Shown one piece after another: positions 1-12,739 of a stretch of 30,881 bases of DNA (the stretch's first letter is position 1; each line of letters begins with the position of its first letter). Made by a program: the position numbers and the translations under genes. Under the pieces are notes generated by a model that worked only from the letters and a program-made list of their open reading frames with translations, was not told the origin of the DNA and did not search any database. The stretch comes from Reticulitermes lucifugus (lineage: Eukaryota > Arthropoda > Insecta > Blattodea > Rhinotermitidae). Where the stretch lies: NCBI GenBank assembly GCA_026260175.1, contig JAKCWW010006811.1:324-31204 (forward strand), read 5' to 3'.

Positions 1-295
1 ATTAGAATAACCCAATTAGTGTTCAATTTCAGTTTAGAATGAAAATAGAAGCCTGAATAAAAATATGACATGTCATAAACATCCGAACCCTAGTAATAAC
101 GTTCATACAGTCCCGGTTTGTGCAGTTTATAGCTGTTTATACGCACGAACAGGGGGCATATCCAAAACAGAAATATCTACAGTACATTTAGGGATGTGTG
201 TTGTAGCCAGTGGTGGGTCAACGGGCGTTTACGAGTTGGGGGTCATAATTGCAGGGGGCAAATCCACCACTGAATCGAAGTTGCGCTAACTGATC
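1..295. other. Stretch without recognised gene
   Basis: I see no convincing exon or repeat here. A 74-codon open frame at 65-289 (+) has no recognisable domain and no splice context, and I treat it as chance. Confidence 0.5.
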
Positions 296-350
296 ATTCA
301 CCTCCATCTAGTGTCGAAATTGAGAATGCGTGGAGCTGTACCGCTATCTG
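296..350 (+). mobile_element. Fragment of long-TIR DNA element (CCATCTAGTG family)
   Basis: The stretch CCATCTAGTGTCGAAATTGA followed by GAATGCGTGGAGC matches the right terminal inverted repeat of the element at 26111-26380 and the copy at 4984-5085. Only this end is visible and no matching left end was found nearby, so it is a truncated relic. Confidence 0.5.
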
Positions 351-1023
351 CGTTCGTGCTGTGATTCTGAATTAAGCGCAGGGACAACTTCACCTGTTAC
401 AATCGATTGGTCATTAACTATCGCAATGAAACTGAATGCTAAATTCAGATTTCCTGCAGCCGCTTTAGTTTTACATTCCACAACAAGTTACGGCAAAAAA
501 AAATAGTCGCAGATTTTTTGAAACTGTATTGCCGTACAATATTTCGGGGTTCAGTAATATTTAGTGTAGGTAATGTTCAAATCTCACAAGGTCTTGTTTC
601 TGCCTTGATGTTATTGCGACTGCAGTAAATTAGTATGGCTATGTGGCTACAGAGGCCTCCACCGATGTAGAACTCGTACCAGATTTCGTGAAGATGGATT
701 ACTTGGTTCGGAAGCTTGGAGAGATGGCACACACACACTACACTAACTGCATTGTGATTTCATTAGCCTATTTGTTTCCTTAAGGCATGAAAGCTGGCTG
801 AAAATGGTTCAAGAACTTCCTGGTTTCCAAAAGTATGTAATCAATTACTCGTTTGATTTAAAAAAAATATGTATATATATATACACAAATGCTTCAAATT
901 TCCTCTCGACAATTAAGCTCAAATTTACGTCATTGCGTGTATCTGATGTATTTTGAAATTAATTAGTAGATATGTCATTTCAGGCTTCGCGGCGGTATAA
1001 ATGAAATCTTCGCTCGTCTGGAA
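351..1023. other. Intergenic, no gene seen
   Basis: There is no coding signal. Around 680-740 the text CAGATTTCGTGAAGATGG leads into a CA-rich run. It resembles 7108-7130 (CCAAATTTCGTGAAAATCGG), so both may be decayed copies of one microsatellite-linked repeat. A short TA repeat lies near 870-884. Confidence 0.4.
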
Positions 1024-1155
1024 TGTTACGCGGCGTAGATTAGTAGTTACCGACGTTTCGGGACAACTTGTCGGTCCCATCGTCAAGGGTCAAGATGGGA
1101 CCGATAGGTTGCCCCGAAACGCCGGTAACTAATTACCAATCTACGGTTCGTAACA
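1024..1155. repeat. Palindromic hairpin element with two inverted CCGAAACG modules
   Basis: The left arm (1024-1088) and right arm (1091-1155) are imperfect reverse complements of about 65 nt each, meeting near 1089. Each arm starts or ends with TGTTACG/CGTAACA and holds one copy of the CGTTTCGG/CCGAAACG motif, a GGTCCCAT-type stem strand and a GTTACC/GGTAAC segment. The arrangement would fold into one long foldback, or two head-to-head modules, of the dispersed family also seen near 8411, 19641 and 26829. No coding capacity is present. It is probably a MITE or a terminal piece of a retroelement; the class is not settled. Confidence 0.75.
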
Positions 1156-1210
1156 TCCTAGAAGAGTGACGTTCTAATGAAGAGATTTTACTTGTTTGCC
1201 CTTGGTTGGC

Positions 1211-1227
1211 GCAACCTCCGTGGTTGC
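1211..1227. repeat. Small hairpin GCAACC/GGTTGC
   Basis: GCAACC (1211-1216) and GGTTGC (1222-1227) form a 6-bp stem with a 5-nt loop. It sits in otherwise unassigned sequence (1156-1560) where I see no gene. It may be part of an unrecognised short repeat. Confidence 0.35.
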
Positions 1228-1560
1228 AAAGGGCTAAACACAGCGTGACATGTGAAAGAAAGGAGGGAGACAGGGAATAGAGAGGTATAGTAGTAAAGAA
1301 AGAAAACTGAACATGTGTACTGACATTTAGAGAAATGCTCTGTAAGAGAAGAGGCGTGCTTTTCGATCGAATGCAGCCTGAATGTTGAAAAGTGCCGACG
1401 TAATCCTAAGTTTTATCCATTTTAGTGCTTTGCGGTAGATATGTCCTTCACAGACTTGCTTCTTCTAGCCCACGTTTGTTAGCACTTGACAGGGTTAGTG
1501 AAAAAAACTCTCCTGTCATCTCAGACTAACTACCTACTTACCTAAATAAATAAATAACTT

Positions 1561-2075
1561 GATGGAGCAGAGTCCTTCCTGAGAGGCTAACAGGTCCTCA
1601 GCTAGTCAAGAAATTTCCTGCATTTTATGAGACCCGAACGTTTATTACCGCGTTTCCACTAGACCGCCACTTGTCCTTAGGTCAATCCAGTCCATCCCCT
1701 CATTACGCTTCTTGAAGATTCATTTTAATATTATCCTCCCATCTACGCCTAGTTCTTCCAAGTGCTCTCTTCTCCTCAAGTTTTCCCACCAAAACGCTGT
1801 ATGCACCTGTCCTGTCCCCCATGCGTGCCACATGCCCTGCCCATCTCGTTTTTATCACCCGAATAATATTTGGTGTGGAATGTAGATAATAAAGCTCATT
1901 ATGCAGTCTTCTCCACGCCCCCCTGTTACCTCGTCCCCTTGGGCCAAAATATCTTCCTCAGCACCCCATCGTCAAACACCCTCAGCCTATGTTCCTTCTT
2001 CCATGTGACAGAGTTTCACACCCATGTGAAACAGACAAAATTACACCGATGCCTTGTGAGATGGTTTGTAACATG
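1561..2075 (+). repeat. Dispersed interspersed repeat, copy 1 ('KKFPAFYGT' family), longest
   Basis: The start GCTAACAGGTCCTCAGCTAG, followed by TCAAGAAATTTCCTGCATTTTATG, is shared with 4084-4200 and more loosely with 5880-6215 and 28636-28900. Conceptual translation in shifting frames gives traces of a conserved peptide (KK/QEISCIL..PN.YYRVSTRP..SIPS), then a His/Cys/Pro-rich section ([31 protein letters not shown]). Frame breaks and stops occur throughout, so no protein is made. I know this sequence type as an abundant repeat that is often mis-annotated as a protein in cockroach and termite genomes. The short open frames at 1870-2079 and 1989-2276 are parts of it. The transposon class is unclear. 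Confidence 0.65.
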
Positions 2076-2252
2076 GTAAGTTTTTACGGTGAAGAGTTGC
2101 TAGCACCTCGCCCAACCCCCAATCTGGAGGACCACCCCTTGTCGACTGTCCGTGACTGCTTGTTCAATATATTCGCAGCTACCCTGCTTGTCTGTAGGCC
2201 GTTCCTCCATCCGCAACCTAAGGATGCGTCGTGGCGTGGTGACAGGATCCCC

Positions 2253-2298
2253 TTATCGCGGCGCTGTCATCTGTGAAGAGATGACAGCGCCGCGATAA
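2253..2298. repeat. Perfect 20-bp GC-rich hairpin
   Basis: The left arm 2253-2272 (TTATCGCGGCGCTGTCATCT) is the exact reverse complement of the right arm 2279-2298, with the 6-nt loop GTGAAG. The arms hold CGCGGCGC, in contrast with the AT-rich surroundings. No extension of pairing is seen outside the arms. It could be a recent foldback end of a transposon, a structured RNA element or an assembly fold-back artefact. Confidence 0.9.
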
Positions 2299-2899
2299 CT
2301 TTAATCGCATGTATTGTTCATTGCCACGTAAGTATAGTAACGTGAGGTTTCCTTTACTGAAATAACAAAGGACTAAGGTGAAGTTTGCCAAAAAAAAAAA
2401 AAAGGGTAGTCTCGAGATGGTAACATGTTATTTTGAGCCTTCTAAACGAAGTAAAAGAAAGAAGGCCTGATGTGGAGATCACATCCGCTTGTCTGTCCGT
2501 CTGTGACTAAACCGTTTGGCGGATTTTTACCTATTTGTGATATTGTTTAAATCACTAAAAATTTATGATTTCGCAGCTGTTGAAAGGAACGCTCCAATGT
2601 GGAGTGGCTACACATACTTTCCAAATTTATTTCCGATTTGCATTCCTTATTGCCTTTGATGCTCATGTGCCTCGTACAAACACACTGTAAAGCAAATCAC
2701 AGTCTGTATATCACATCTGTTGTTATCCCTCTATCGCGTTAAATACTTGCTCTATAAAACATGTTTAAACAGCGCATATCTGGCCAGAGCTCTGCGCGTG
2801 TCAGCGTGTGTGGCATATGGACGAGTGCACACACACACACACGCACACGCACGCACGGTATTGACACTGAACAAATTTAATATTCTGTTCAAAGAGTTG
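2299..2899. other. Intergenic with CA-type microsatellite
   Basis: There is no gene signal. The stretch 2824-2858 is a (CA)n run with scattered CG steps. The words TGTCTGTCCGTCTGTGAC and CGGATTTTTACC near 2490-2530 recall text near 4670-4800 (CCGATTTTTACCAAACTTGG, CGGACGAACGGAC), suggesting decayed copies of a shared repeat. Confidence 0.4.
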
Positions 2900-3140
2900 C
2901 CTGATATAAACGGGTAAAGGTTAAATATTTAGGTGTAAATACAGAATTACATAAATGACTGGTTACAGCATACAAAGAACATGAGATTATCAAATACCTA
3001 AAAGACTTCCCAGTACCACTCACGGGGAAATAGAAGTCATTTGGAGACCAGTAAAGAAATGGTCGGACCAGATTTGGGAGCCGGCACGAAACAGTAGAGT
3101 CCAAATCATGTAGTTGCTGGCTAAGAAGAAGCATAAGAGG
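2900..3140 (+). mobile_element. Possible LINE 3'-end relic
   Basis: Conceptual translation in broken frames gives VKYLGVNTELHK near 2920, similar to reverse transcriptase 'KYLGV' text. Near 3010-3110 it gives RLPSTTHGEIEVIWRPVKKW, then SDQIWEPARNSRV, resembling the 'GRPRKRW.DQ' tail common at the C-terminus of non-LTR retrotransposon ORF2. The frames are interrupted, so this is not a functional gene. The match is by eye and modest. 3141-3757 downstream has no recognised feature apart from a duplicated CAGTTGA near 3375. Confidence 0.4.
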
Positions 3141-3757
3141 AAGAGGCAGTGCTTAATTTTGTGTTCGAATGTCCTAATGCACATTATCTGCGTTAATTAT
3201 TTTAATTGTACAGCAAATAACTGTAACAGTAAAAATGTATTTATCCAGGGTTGTAAAGATTTATTTTATTGCCTGCTCGTAGAAATGCGTCTATACGCCA
3301 TAACACGTGCACTTTTAGTGGTTCATACTGCCTTTAGAGGAAAACTGTAGTGTGTGGGCGGCCTTGCTCGCCAGTTGACAGTTGACAGGCTTATCTTCCA
3401 TCGCTTGAACTTCGTGTCTTATTCCCTTAAGAGTCCGCTCTAGCTCTAGCGTAACTAAGAGGATCTGCTATAATGAAAATATAAATAGCCCTCATGCTCG
3501 CCACGTACATTACATTGAAACTTTATTTATTTATTTCTTCGTTTCTCTTCCGTCCTTTTTAACTGTCCCTTGTGTGTTTTCCTTCTTAGCCCCATTAGGA
3601 TTTTTTTCTGCTGTTTTGTCCAAATGTCCATTTTTCCGCATCAGACGATCCGACTTCTTCCTCAAGAAGGTATAGCCTACACTGCATGCTGAGCAAGCTC
3701 TGCATTTGAAGCTGGAATGGTTGGAGAGGATCGTAGCTGGGACGTACACAGGAGTAA

Positions 3758-4056
3758 ATGACAGGGTTATATTTTGACTGTCTAAATGACAGACCTCAAA
3801 CAATAAAAAGAAAGAAGGCTAACTGGGTTGGTCACGTTTTGCGTAGGAACTGCCTTCTAAAACACGTTAATGAAGGAAAGATAGAAGGAAGGATAGAAGT
3901 GACGGGAAGACTAGGAAGAAGACGTAAGCAGTTAGTGGATGACCTTTAAGGAAAAGAGAGTATACTGGAAATTGAAAGAGGAAGCACTGGATCGCACTCT
4001 GCGGAGAACTCGCTTTGGAAGAGGAAGACAGACAACGAAATAAATGAATGAATGAA
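3758..4056 (+). pseudogene. LINE ORF2 C-terminus relic with (AATG)n tail
   Basis: An open frame at 3758-3949 encodes KKANWVGHVLRRNCLLKHV, then NEGKIEGRIEVTGRLGRRRK and QLVDDL. This is the characteristic end of the reverse-transcriptase polyprotein of arthropod non-LTR retrotransposons. A stop follows DDL, but shifting frame by one base right there restores KEKRVYWKLKEEALDRTLRR and TRFGRGRQTTK, so a single extra T has broken the frame. The sequence then ends in a short AATG tandem repeat at 4040-4056, as expected for elements that terminate in microsatellite-like tails. The 5' part of the element is missing (usual 5' truncation). The RTE-like assignment rests on the tail and is inference. Confidence 0.8.
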
Positions 4057-4083
4057 ATGACAGAAATCCGTGTAGTTGCGCGA

Positions 4084-4200
4084 AGATAAAGCCATGCAGC
4101 AGAGTCATTCTTGAGAAGCTAACAGGTCCTCAACTAGTCAAGAAATTCCCCGCGTTTTATGGAACCCAAAGGTTCATTACCGCACTCACAAGAGCCCGCC
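4084..4200 (+). repeat. Dispersed 'KKFPAFYGT' repeat, copy 2, truncated
   Basis: GAAGCTAACAGGTCCTCAAC followed by TAGTCAAGAAATTCCCCGCG closely matches copy 1. Translation gives LEKLTGPQLVKKFPAFYGTQ, then RFITA, the best-preserved version of the peptide here. It stops matching after about 4200. It lies just after the LINE tail, suggesting nested or adjacent insertions. Confidence 0.75.
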
Positions 4201-4983
4201 CACCGCCATATTGGTGGCAATATGTACACTAATTAAAAGCATGCCTATTTCCCATGCCCGTCCATTGCGATTTGCCATACCGCATTGTGTATGGTGTATG
4301 TATTGTGTATATTATTGCAGATATCAATTTATTGTTTAAACTGATCGTACTTCAAATGCTAGATAAGTTACGGGATTATAGAGATGTCTGGCTTACATGT
4401 GGTGGCAGAAGTTTTGTCCGATGAGCTGTATGTGAAATTATTACATTGTAATTGTGTATGTCAAGTATTGGTTATGTTGACCTGACACACGCCAAAATAA
4501 AATTTGCCTATGAAATGGTTTTGAAAGAAAATCTCTCGTTATGTGTGTGTGTTAATTATTTAATAGAAGTTTTGTTCGAAAGACGTTTCGAGCGGATGTG
4601 TAAAGCCAGGTTTTTGCGAGGTGCGTTTTGAAATATGTGTAGGCCATGTAAAATTGTAGTTATTGTTGTCCGATTTTTACCAAACTTGGAAATGTCGACA
4701 GATGTAGTACAAATCCGAAATATCAGATTCAATAAAAATACGTGTAGCAGTTGTCGAATTAAATCATGCACACATACGGACGAACGGACATGTCGTGCGC
4801 ATAATTATGGGGGGGGGGGAAATGTGTCCTAGCGCTGTGCAGGGCCTGTTAAGATTCTGTTGAAGAAATATCAAGCTTAGCTAACCGTGTAACGAACTGA
4901 GTGAATGGTGCTCCAGTTTATGCACAACAAATGAGTTGCGAAATAATGCGTCAGCGTATGCGTTTTTTTAACATTTACCTGGG
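4201..4983. other. Intergenic with 11-base G run
   Basis: No gene is seen. 4809-4819 is a run of 11 G, preceded by CGGACGAACGGAC-type text typical of a decayed dispersed repeat. The open frames at 4556-4771 (-) and 4635-4832 (+) show no domain and shadow each other. Confidence 0.45.
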
Positions 4984-5085
4984 ATAAAGCGGCCGGGGCG
5001 TGGAGCCGCCTTCTCATTTCCATCTAGTGCCGAAATTTAGAATGTGTGGAGCATCATTCCCGCATATACCTTCATGTGAGGTGTG
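4984..5085 (+). mobile_element. Partial copy of long-TIR DNA element
   Basis: GATAAAGCGGCCGG followed by TTCCATCTAGTGCCGAAATT and TAGAATGTGTGGAGC aligns with 26293-26365 (GGTAAAGCGGCTGG, CGCCATCTAGTGCCGAGGTT, AAGAATGAGTGACGC). This is the right half of that element. No matching left TIR was found upstream. Confidence 0.6.
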
Positions 5086-5879
5086 GTGCGTAATTGTTGC
5101 GTAGGATCAACATCAGTAGGTCTATACTGGATGGTAAAGGTGACAGACAAATCACATGAGTGATGTATAAGTACAAATCTTTATTATATTTTAAGTGCTT
5201 ATTTATAGTACGAAATGCAAATTCATGAGGAATCTGATAAAATTAGAACTATATGCGGATGTCATATACTGTATGGAATGGGCATGTTAGTTGTATTTGT
5301 AGTTTTTATTATTAGAAATTAAGGCTTTGGCCCTGTGAAGGAACATCTGCAAAACGTTACATAGAGTCTGCGATCCTTCAGATAGTCGACATTTTATCCT
5401 GTAGGCCGTGCATTAATCTGATCACATTCCGATCTGATAATCAGCTCCAAAATATAGGCTTTTTTTTAACGTTGATGGTTACTCGGCTAGTTACGAAACA
5501 AGAATACGAACCCGAAGGTTCAGTACGTGGATTCTATAGCCTAAAAGTTGTATACAGTTGGCCAGTTACATGCAAAAGGGACGGAGATGGAACTGACGTT
5601 TGCGTAACACATTTGTATGTTGTCGTCGCCATTGTCTAATTGTTTGTACTGTAAGCTGTTGATAGTGTTTTGTGCGGACGCTAGAGGGCAGCATGGTGCA
5701 CACATTGGGATGACATTGCAGCTTACTCGCCGCACCTGCTGGAGCTTCACTATCGATCCCCATTTTCAATGAATCCCCCGTCCGTTGTCATAGTTACAGC
5801 TAGTCGGACATGAAGGCGAAGTTGCCAATCTGAATCCACGACAGTACCAGTGAATTCGCCCACTCCTTGGCTCAAGGGA
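5086..5879. other. Intergenic, no gene seen
   Basis: Open frames at 5541-5750 and 5566-5769 (-) have no recognisable domain, no clear splice sites and overlap one another. No repeats were recognised. Confidence 0.45.
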
Positions 5880-6215
5880 ACGTCTTGAGAAACAAATAGT
5901 CGCAAAGCAAGTTATGAAATTTTCCGCTTTACGTGGCACCGAGAAGTTTATTATCGTGTTGATAAGAGTGCGCCACTGAACTCTGTTCTGAGCCGCTTTA
6001 ACCCATTTCGTACCCTCAAACATTATTTCTGTAGGGTCCACAGTAATATTATCCTTATGTCCATGCCCACGTGTCCCAAGTGGTCGCTTCCCTTCAGGTC
6101 TTCCAGCTAAAATTCATTGTCTTTCTCATATCCCCGTTCATACTACATGCCCAACCCATCTCACCCATCTTATTCGCTATAGTATTTGTTCTCGGGTTCT
6201 TTTGAATACTAATTC
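5880..6215 (+). repeat. Dispersed 'KKFPAFYGT' repeat, copy 3, diverged
   Basis: CAAGTTATGAAATTTTCCGC then TTTACGTGGCACCGAGAAGT aligns with copies 1 and 2. The downstream section (CATACTACATGCCCAACCCA, then TCTCACC) matches the 'ATGCCCTGCCCATCTCG' part of copy 1 around 1830-1850. The translation is broken by stops. Confidence 0.55.
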
Positions 6216-6261
6216 TTGGGTTACTTAGCAATGTCATTTGAACAGCAGAGGCAGTACAGAG

Positions 6262-6345
6262 TGTGTCTTGAATCATGTCCCTCGGCCTGGCAGCTGTCAC
6301 TGGAGCTTTATCACATAGGAAGCCTACATCCGCCGGAAATAGTCC
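6262..6345. mobile_element. Relative of the foldback element at 17628-17737
   Basis: ATCATGTCCCT followed by AGCTTTATCACATAGGAAGC closely matches ATCGTGTCCCT and AGCTTTATCACATAGAAAGC in the element at 17628-17737. The inverted arm is not intact here, so this is a decayed copy. Confidence 0.5.
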
Positions 6346-8720
<2,375 letters not shown>

Positions 8721-8908
8721 GTGCACAAGAATATGGAGAAGCAGCAGCTTATATCCAGGCCCAGTTTGAAGCCAAGAACAAATCCACCACAAAGGAGATA
8801 TACTGTCACATGACATGTGCCACTGATACCAACAACATCCAGTTTGTGTTTGATGCTGTCACTGATGTTATTATTGCCAACAATCTGCGAGGCTGTGGAC
8901 TGTACTAA
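8721..8908 (+). CDS. Galphai: G protein alpha-i subunit, last coding exon
   Basis: The exon opens with two bases completing a Gly codon, then encodes [20 protein letters not shown] and [20 protein letters not shown], then [20 protein letters not shown] and Y, with stop TAA at 8906-8908. TCAT is the G5 nucleotide-binding loop. The final helix is the receptor-contacting alpha5 element. The Cys four residues from the end is the conserved site ADP-ribosylated by pertussis toxin in Gi/Go proteins. The ending CGLY, rather than the mammalian CGLF, fits insect Galphai. The reading frame joins the previous exon without gap. An antisense open frame at 8690-8911 and a shifted frame at 8817-9200 are shadows. 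Confidence 0.96.
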
Positions 8909-9975
8909 CACCCAAAACGGACCATCTGGTTCATCAGCTGGTCATCTGGCAGGCGATGGAACCCAGTGCCAGACAAGTACAGGGTGCAGCAGGGGCATTA
9001 AGGGAAGACACTTAACATGTGGTTTCACCCCATTGGTATCAAGACGAGTAATTAATTCCAGATGCAAGCAGAAAGAATACATTACTGTATCATCTGAGCA
9101 CTCTGTTGGAACAGATTTTGGCTTTATAATCAATCACGATCATTTATTATATCTTGCCACAAAATCTTCTTTCTCTCTTTTGCACGTACATGAATCTTAA
9201 CCTACAAAATGTATACAGTTTTGTGCAAATGGGGATAAGTATGGTGTCTGTCATAGGCTGTGATCAGTCATGCATATGATTTAATCCCTTCCATGAAGCA
9301 TTTGAATAATCTGTTCTTGCATATATCTTCTCCATGTGCAGTGTGTGCGCTTATTTGTAGCACAAAATGAGAAGTCATATTCAAATGCTCAAAAAAGAAA
9401 AATGCTTCATAAACTTACTTTCATTAAAATTTATCAAAACCCTAGGGTCTTTTTCTCCTGTTGAGTTTTATAGATGAAGAAGTGCATTTATTAATATTTC
9501 ATGTCCCTTGAGGCTGTGCTGTTTTATCAAAATTTCAATAACAGTATACACAACATGCACATTTTATGTACTTTTTTTTAATCTGTGCATGTTTGGGTGA
9601 CGATAGTGCATTTAACTTGATATTCATGTATAGTAACAGTTCAGTTCACATATCACATATTTGTGCATTTGGGATTTCCACAAATTACAGTTCACCACAT
9701 CCTGTTATCAGTCATCACTTGTCCCCTCCCCCTGCCTCACCCTTTGCTCCTGTCCATGATTGCAAAGTTAGGTTGAACCTTTCCATACACTGTACAAGAT
9801 ATGTGTACTCCTCCCATACATCATAAAACCAAAATGAATGTGAGAGGTGGAAAATTATTTTTCAAACATGATTGTAGTATTTGATATTCTGCCAAAATTA
9901 ACCCTACTGGAACTTAACGTTCTCAGAAACAAAGGTCGTTTTAGCAAATAAATGCTTGTTTAAAGTCCATGTTTT
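8909..9975 (+). other. Probable Galphai 3' UTR
   Basis: Non-coding sequence follows the stop. The first strong AATAAA is at 9947-9952 and is followed by T/G-rich sequence, so a transcript end near 9965-9980 is plausible. Other AATAAA sites at 10031-10036, 10816-10821 and 11882-11887 could give longer forms. The end is inferred only from the signal, without transcript data. Confidence 0.45.
9947..9952 (+). terminator. Candidate polyadenylation signal AATAAA for Galphai
   Basis: Canonical AATAAA about 1.04 kb after the Galphai stop, followed by TGCTTGTTT and TGTTTTATTG, a T/G-rich downstream context. Confidence 0.4.
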
Positions 9976-12739
9976 ATTGCACGTTTACCAGCACATATGA
10001 ATTGTTCATCTGTTGCATTGTGGTCTTTTGAATAAATTCCCGGTTTATTCTTCCTTTTCACAACATACAAATGATTTTAAATATTTCATCAGCCAAATAG
10101 GAATTAAAAATCAGATTCATTTAAACTTGAGTTTCATATGTAATCCTACAGAATTAAACCTAGCCTTGTGGAGGTTTCAGACATAAGTTCTCAAAAAAAA
10201 AAGAATGAGGTTATTATTCTAACTCTATATTGGGACAAATTATGAGCAAAATTTCCTTCATGGTGGCTTGTAAAAGTGATGTGTATACGCCAAACCACAA
10301 TGTTTTAATACATGACATTCCTTTTGATTAAACTAAAGAAACATCTTCAATACATCCCAGAGCACTGTTGATGCTGATGAAAACAGAGTGAAGAACCATC
10401 TCCTGACATTGACTACATATTCAACTTGCTGTTATGGTAGTTTGCAGAAAAGTTTATATTCTGATGCAATATTTGCATACAAGGAGAAAGTATTGATAAA
10501 CATTACATGTTATTTAAACTTTTGTTGTTTCCCTAAGTCATTTATCATGAATCTAGTCAGTAGTGTTGATTCTTTTTCTCCTCTTGATCAGGATAACAAA
10601 GATGACATTTTTAATTTATTTGTTACCCTATATAATTTATACTTGAATGTCCTCTTTCTTTCTTCCTACCCTTCCCAAAGGAAATCTTTTTCATCTGTAC
10701 ACAAAAGAGGGGGAGAGGATATAGATGGGTGAATTATGTAGTCCAAAGTGGACAAACCTAGTTGGAGTTAATGTATGCAGAGATTGCTTGCATGTAACTA
10801 TCTACCCTTAACACAAATAAAAATACCACTTATCTCATTACCTCGTCTTCTTGAGAAATCAGACCTCAATGTTAGCTGTCAGATGGGTAATACAGCCTCA
10901 ACTTCTGCTTCAGTGCGTCATTCAGACAACATACAGTAGCAGAATTTCCTACTAGTTATTTCTCCCATCACAATTTTCCACAGAATTCATTTTGTAAGAG
11001 AAATATTAAAGATACAGTGTTCCATGTTTCTGAAGTGATGGCAAGTAGCTTCGCCATAAGTTCTGCATCACCACTTTAAGCAGAAGTGTACAATTCTAGC
11101 ATAAGGTATTCCTTAATAACCAAGGTTTTGAAATATGTCTATTTCAGAGTGATGTAGTGCTGCATACCAGGTGCCACAGATACAAGTAATAAGAGCCAGA
11201 AGTTTTGTAGTGTTTCAAAGGACATGAATTTTTTCCAGTACTTGTTTATTTATTCTGTAATGAAGGCCATGAGGTCACATAAGTATAATGTAACTAAAAT
11301 AATGAGTCAGCTGGAAGCTGTCTGGACTGCATTATATCACTAGAAATTGATTCAGCATGTAATTGTAGTATCAAACTTGGGCAAGGAACTCAAACCCTGA
11401 TTTTAGCATATGAATGCGTATTTCAGTAAAATGTATTAGTGTTGCCTAAATGTGTATTGTAAAGATTACAGTGATTTTATGTACATTGCAGACTTGATCT
11501 TTGCCTTTTGTTTGAGAGCATCGATGTTGCCTTACTCCTCAATTCTTGCATGTAATAAGAGTAGGGTGATCTAATGAACTCAAGTTTGTCGGACCACAAT
11601 CGAGGGATTGACAGAATACTTACGAGATGACTGCATATGTTAATAGAGTTTAAGTTCAAAGGGTTAAATTGACAATGTTGATCACAAATTGTGTGAAACA
11701 GGAGATAGGTATACTTCAGTTGGCTTGTGATTCTGTAATTATGTGTTCTGACATGCCATAACAAAATTGGTGATGTCTTGGTAATAGTTTATGTAACGTG
11801 TCTTGGGATATTTTTTCTCATTCTTCTGGCATACATAAAGTATTAACTACACCTGTCTAAGGAATTAATTCCTGGAGGAACAATAAAATCTTGTCATTTT
11901 GTTTCAAGGAAGCATCAGAGCATAAATCTAAGTGGTGGTATAAACAATGTTACATAATTGCAGATCATGGTGACAGCATATTAAAACTTTTAACACCCCA
12001 GAGTTTGTTAGTAACAGGAAGTTACTCTAAAAGTGTTTGTATTGATTTGTGTTGACATGAATGTGGATTTTGTTTGAGAATGCCATGCATTGCTTTCACT
12101 AGTTCTGCATTTTCAGGCCTCTCCATTACAAATCATGGTCATGTGATGGAAACGTAAAGGCCTTTGATAACGTGTTAAGTTCATTAAAATATTTTAGTCA
12201 TGCCCACACAGAAAAAAACTGTTAAGTCTTGAAGTCCCTTCATACAAGTTAATTGAAAATGTCTTACATTTTTCCCCCATTTCCTCCCTGGTCTCAACTG
12301 AACCAGTCTTCCATCAGACACTAGAAACTGACAGAATTATGAACATAATAACCCATTACACTGAACTTTGTCAGAATATATTATTACTGTACTCAGAGCA
12401 AGGAGGGCCTGATTGTTGTCTTTTAGATGAACAGGCTATTCACCTTTCAAATACAGCTCTGTATGTTACTGCCTACTAGTTATTTCACACGATGGAAACA
12501 AAATTGATAATACTTAAAATATGTTTTGTAAATGTTTCTTTCTGTAAATGTTGTGTGACTGCATGTGTGTTGTCCACTGTGCATACCATGTGGTGCAAAG
12601 CCCAGTGGTATTTTGACAGTTTTGTTTGTTTTTGAACCTAAAGATATTCATGTCGACACTGCACACATCCAGTGTTGTTTAAATCTTGAAAAGTGCACTG
12701 GTTCATTCACTTGAGATGTTTAGAATCTGCAGATAGGCT
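9976..12739. other. Featureless intergenic or distal 3' UTR
   Basis: 2.8 kb of AT-rich sequence without recognisable exons or repeats. Open frames at 10388-10732 (+) and 11477-11764 (-) have no domain. Additional AATAAA sites at 10031, 10816 and 11882 mean part of it could be extended Galphai 3' UTR. Confidence 0.45.
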
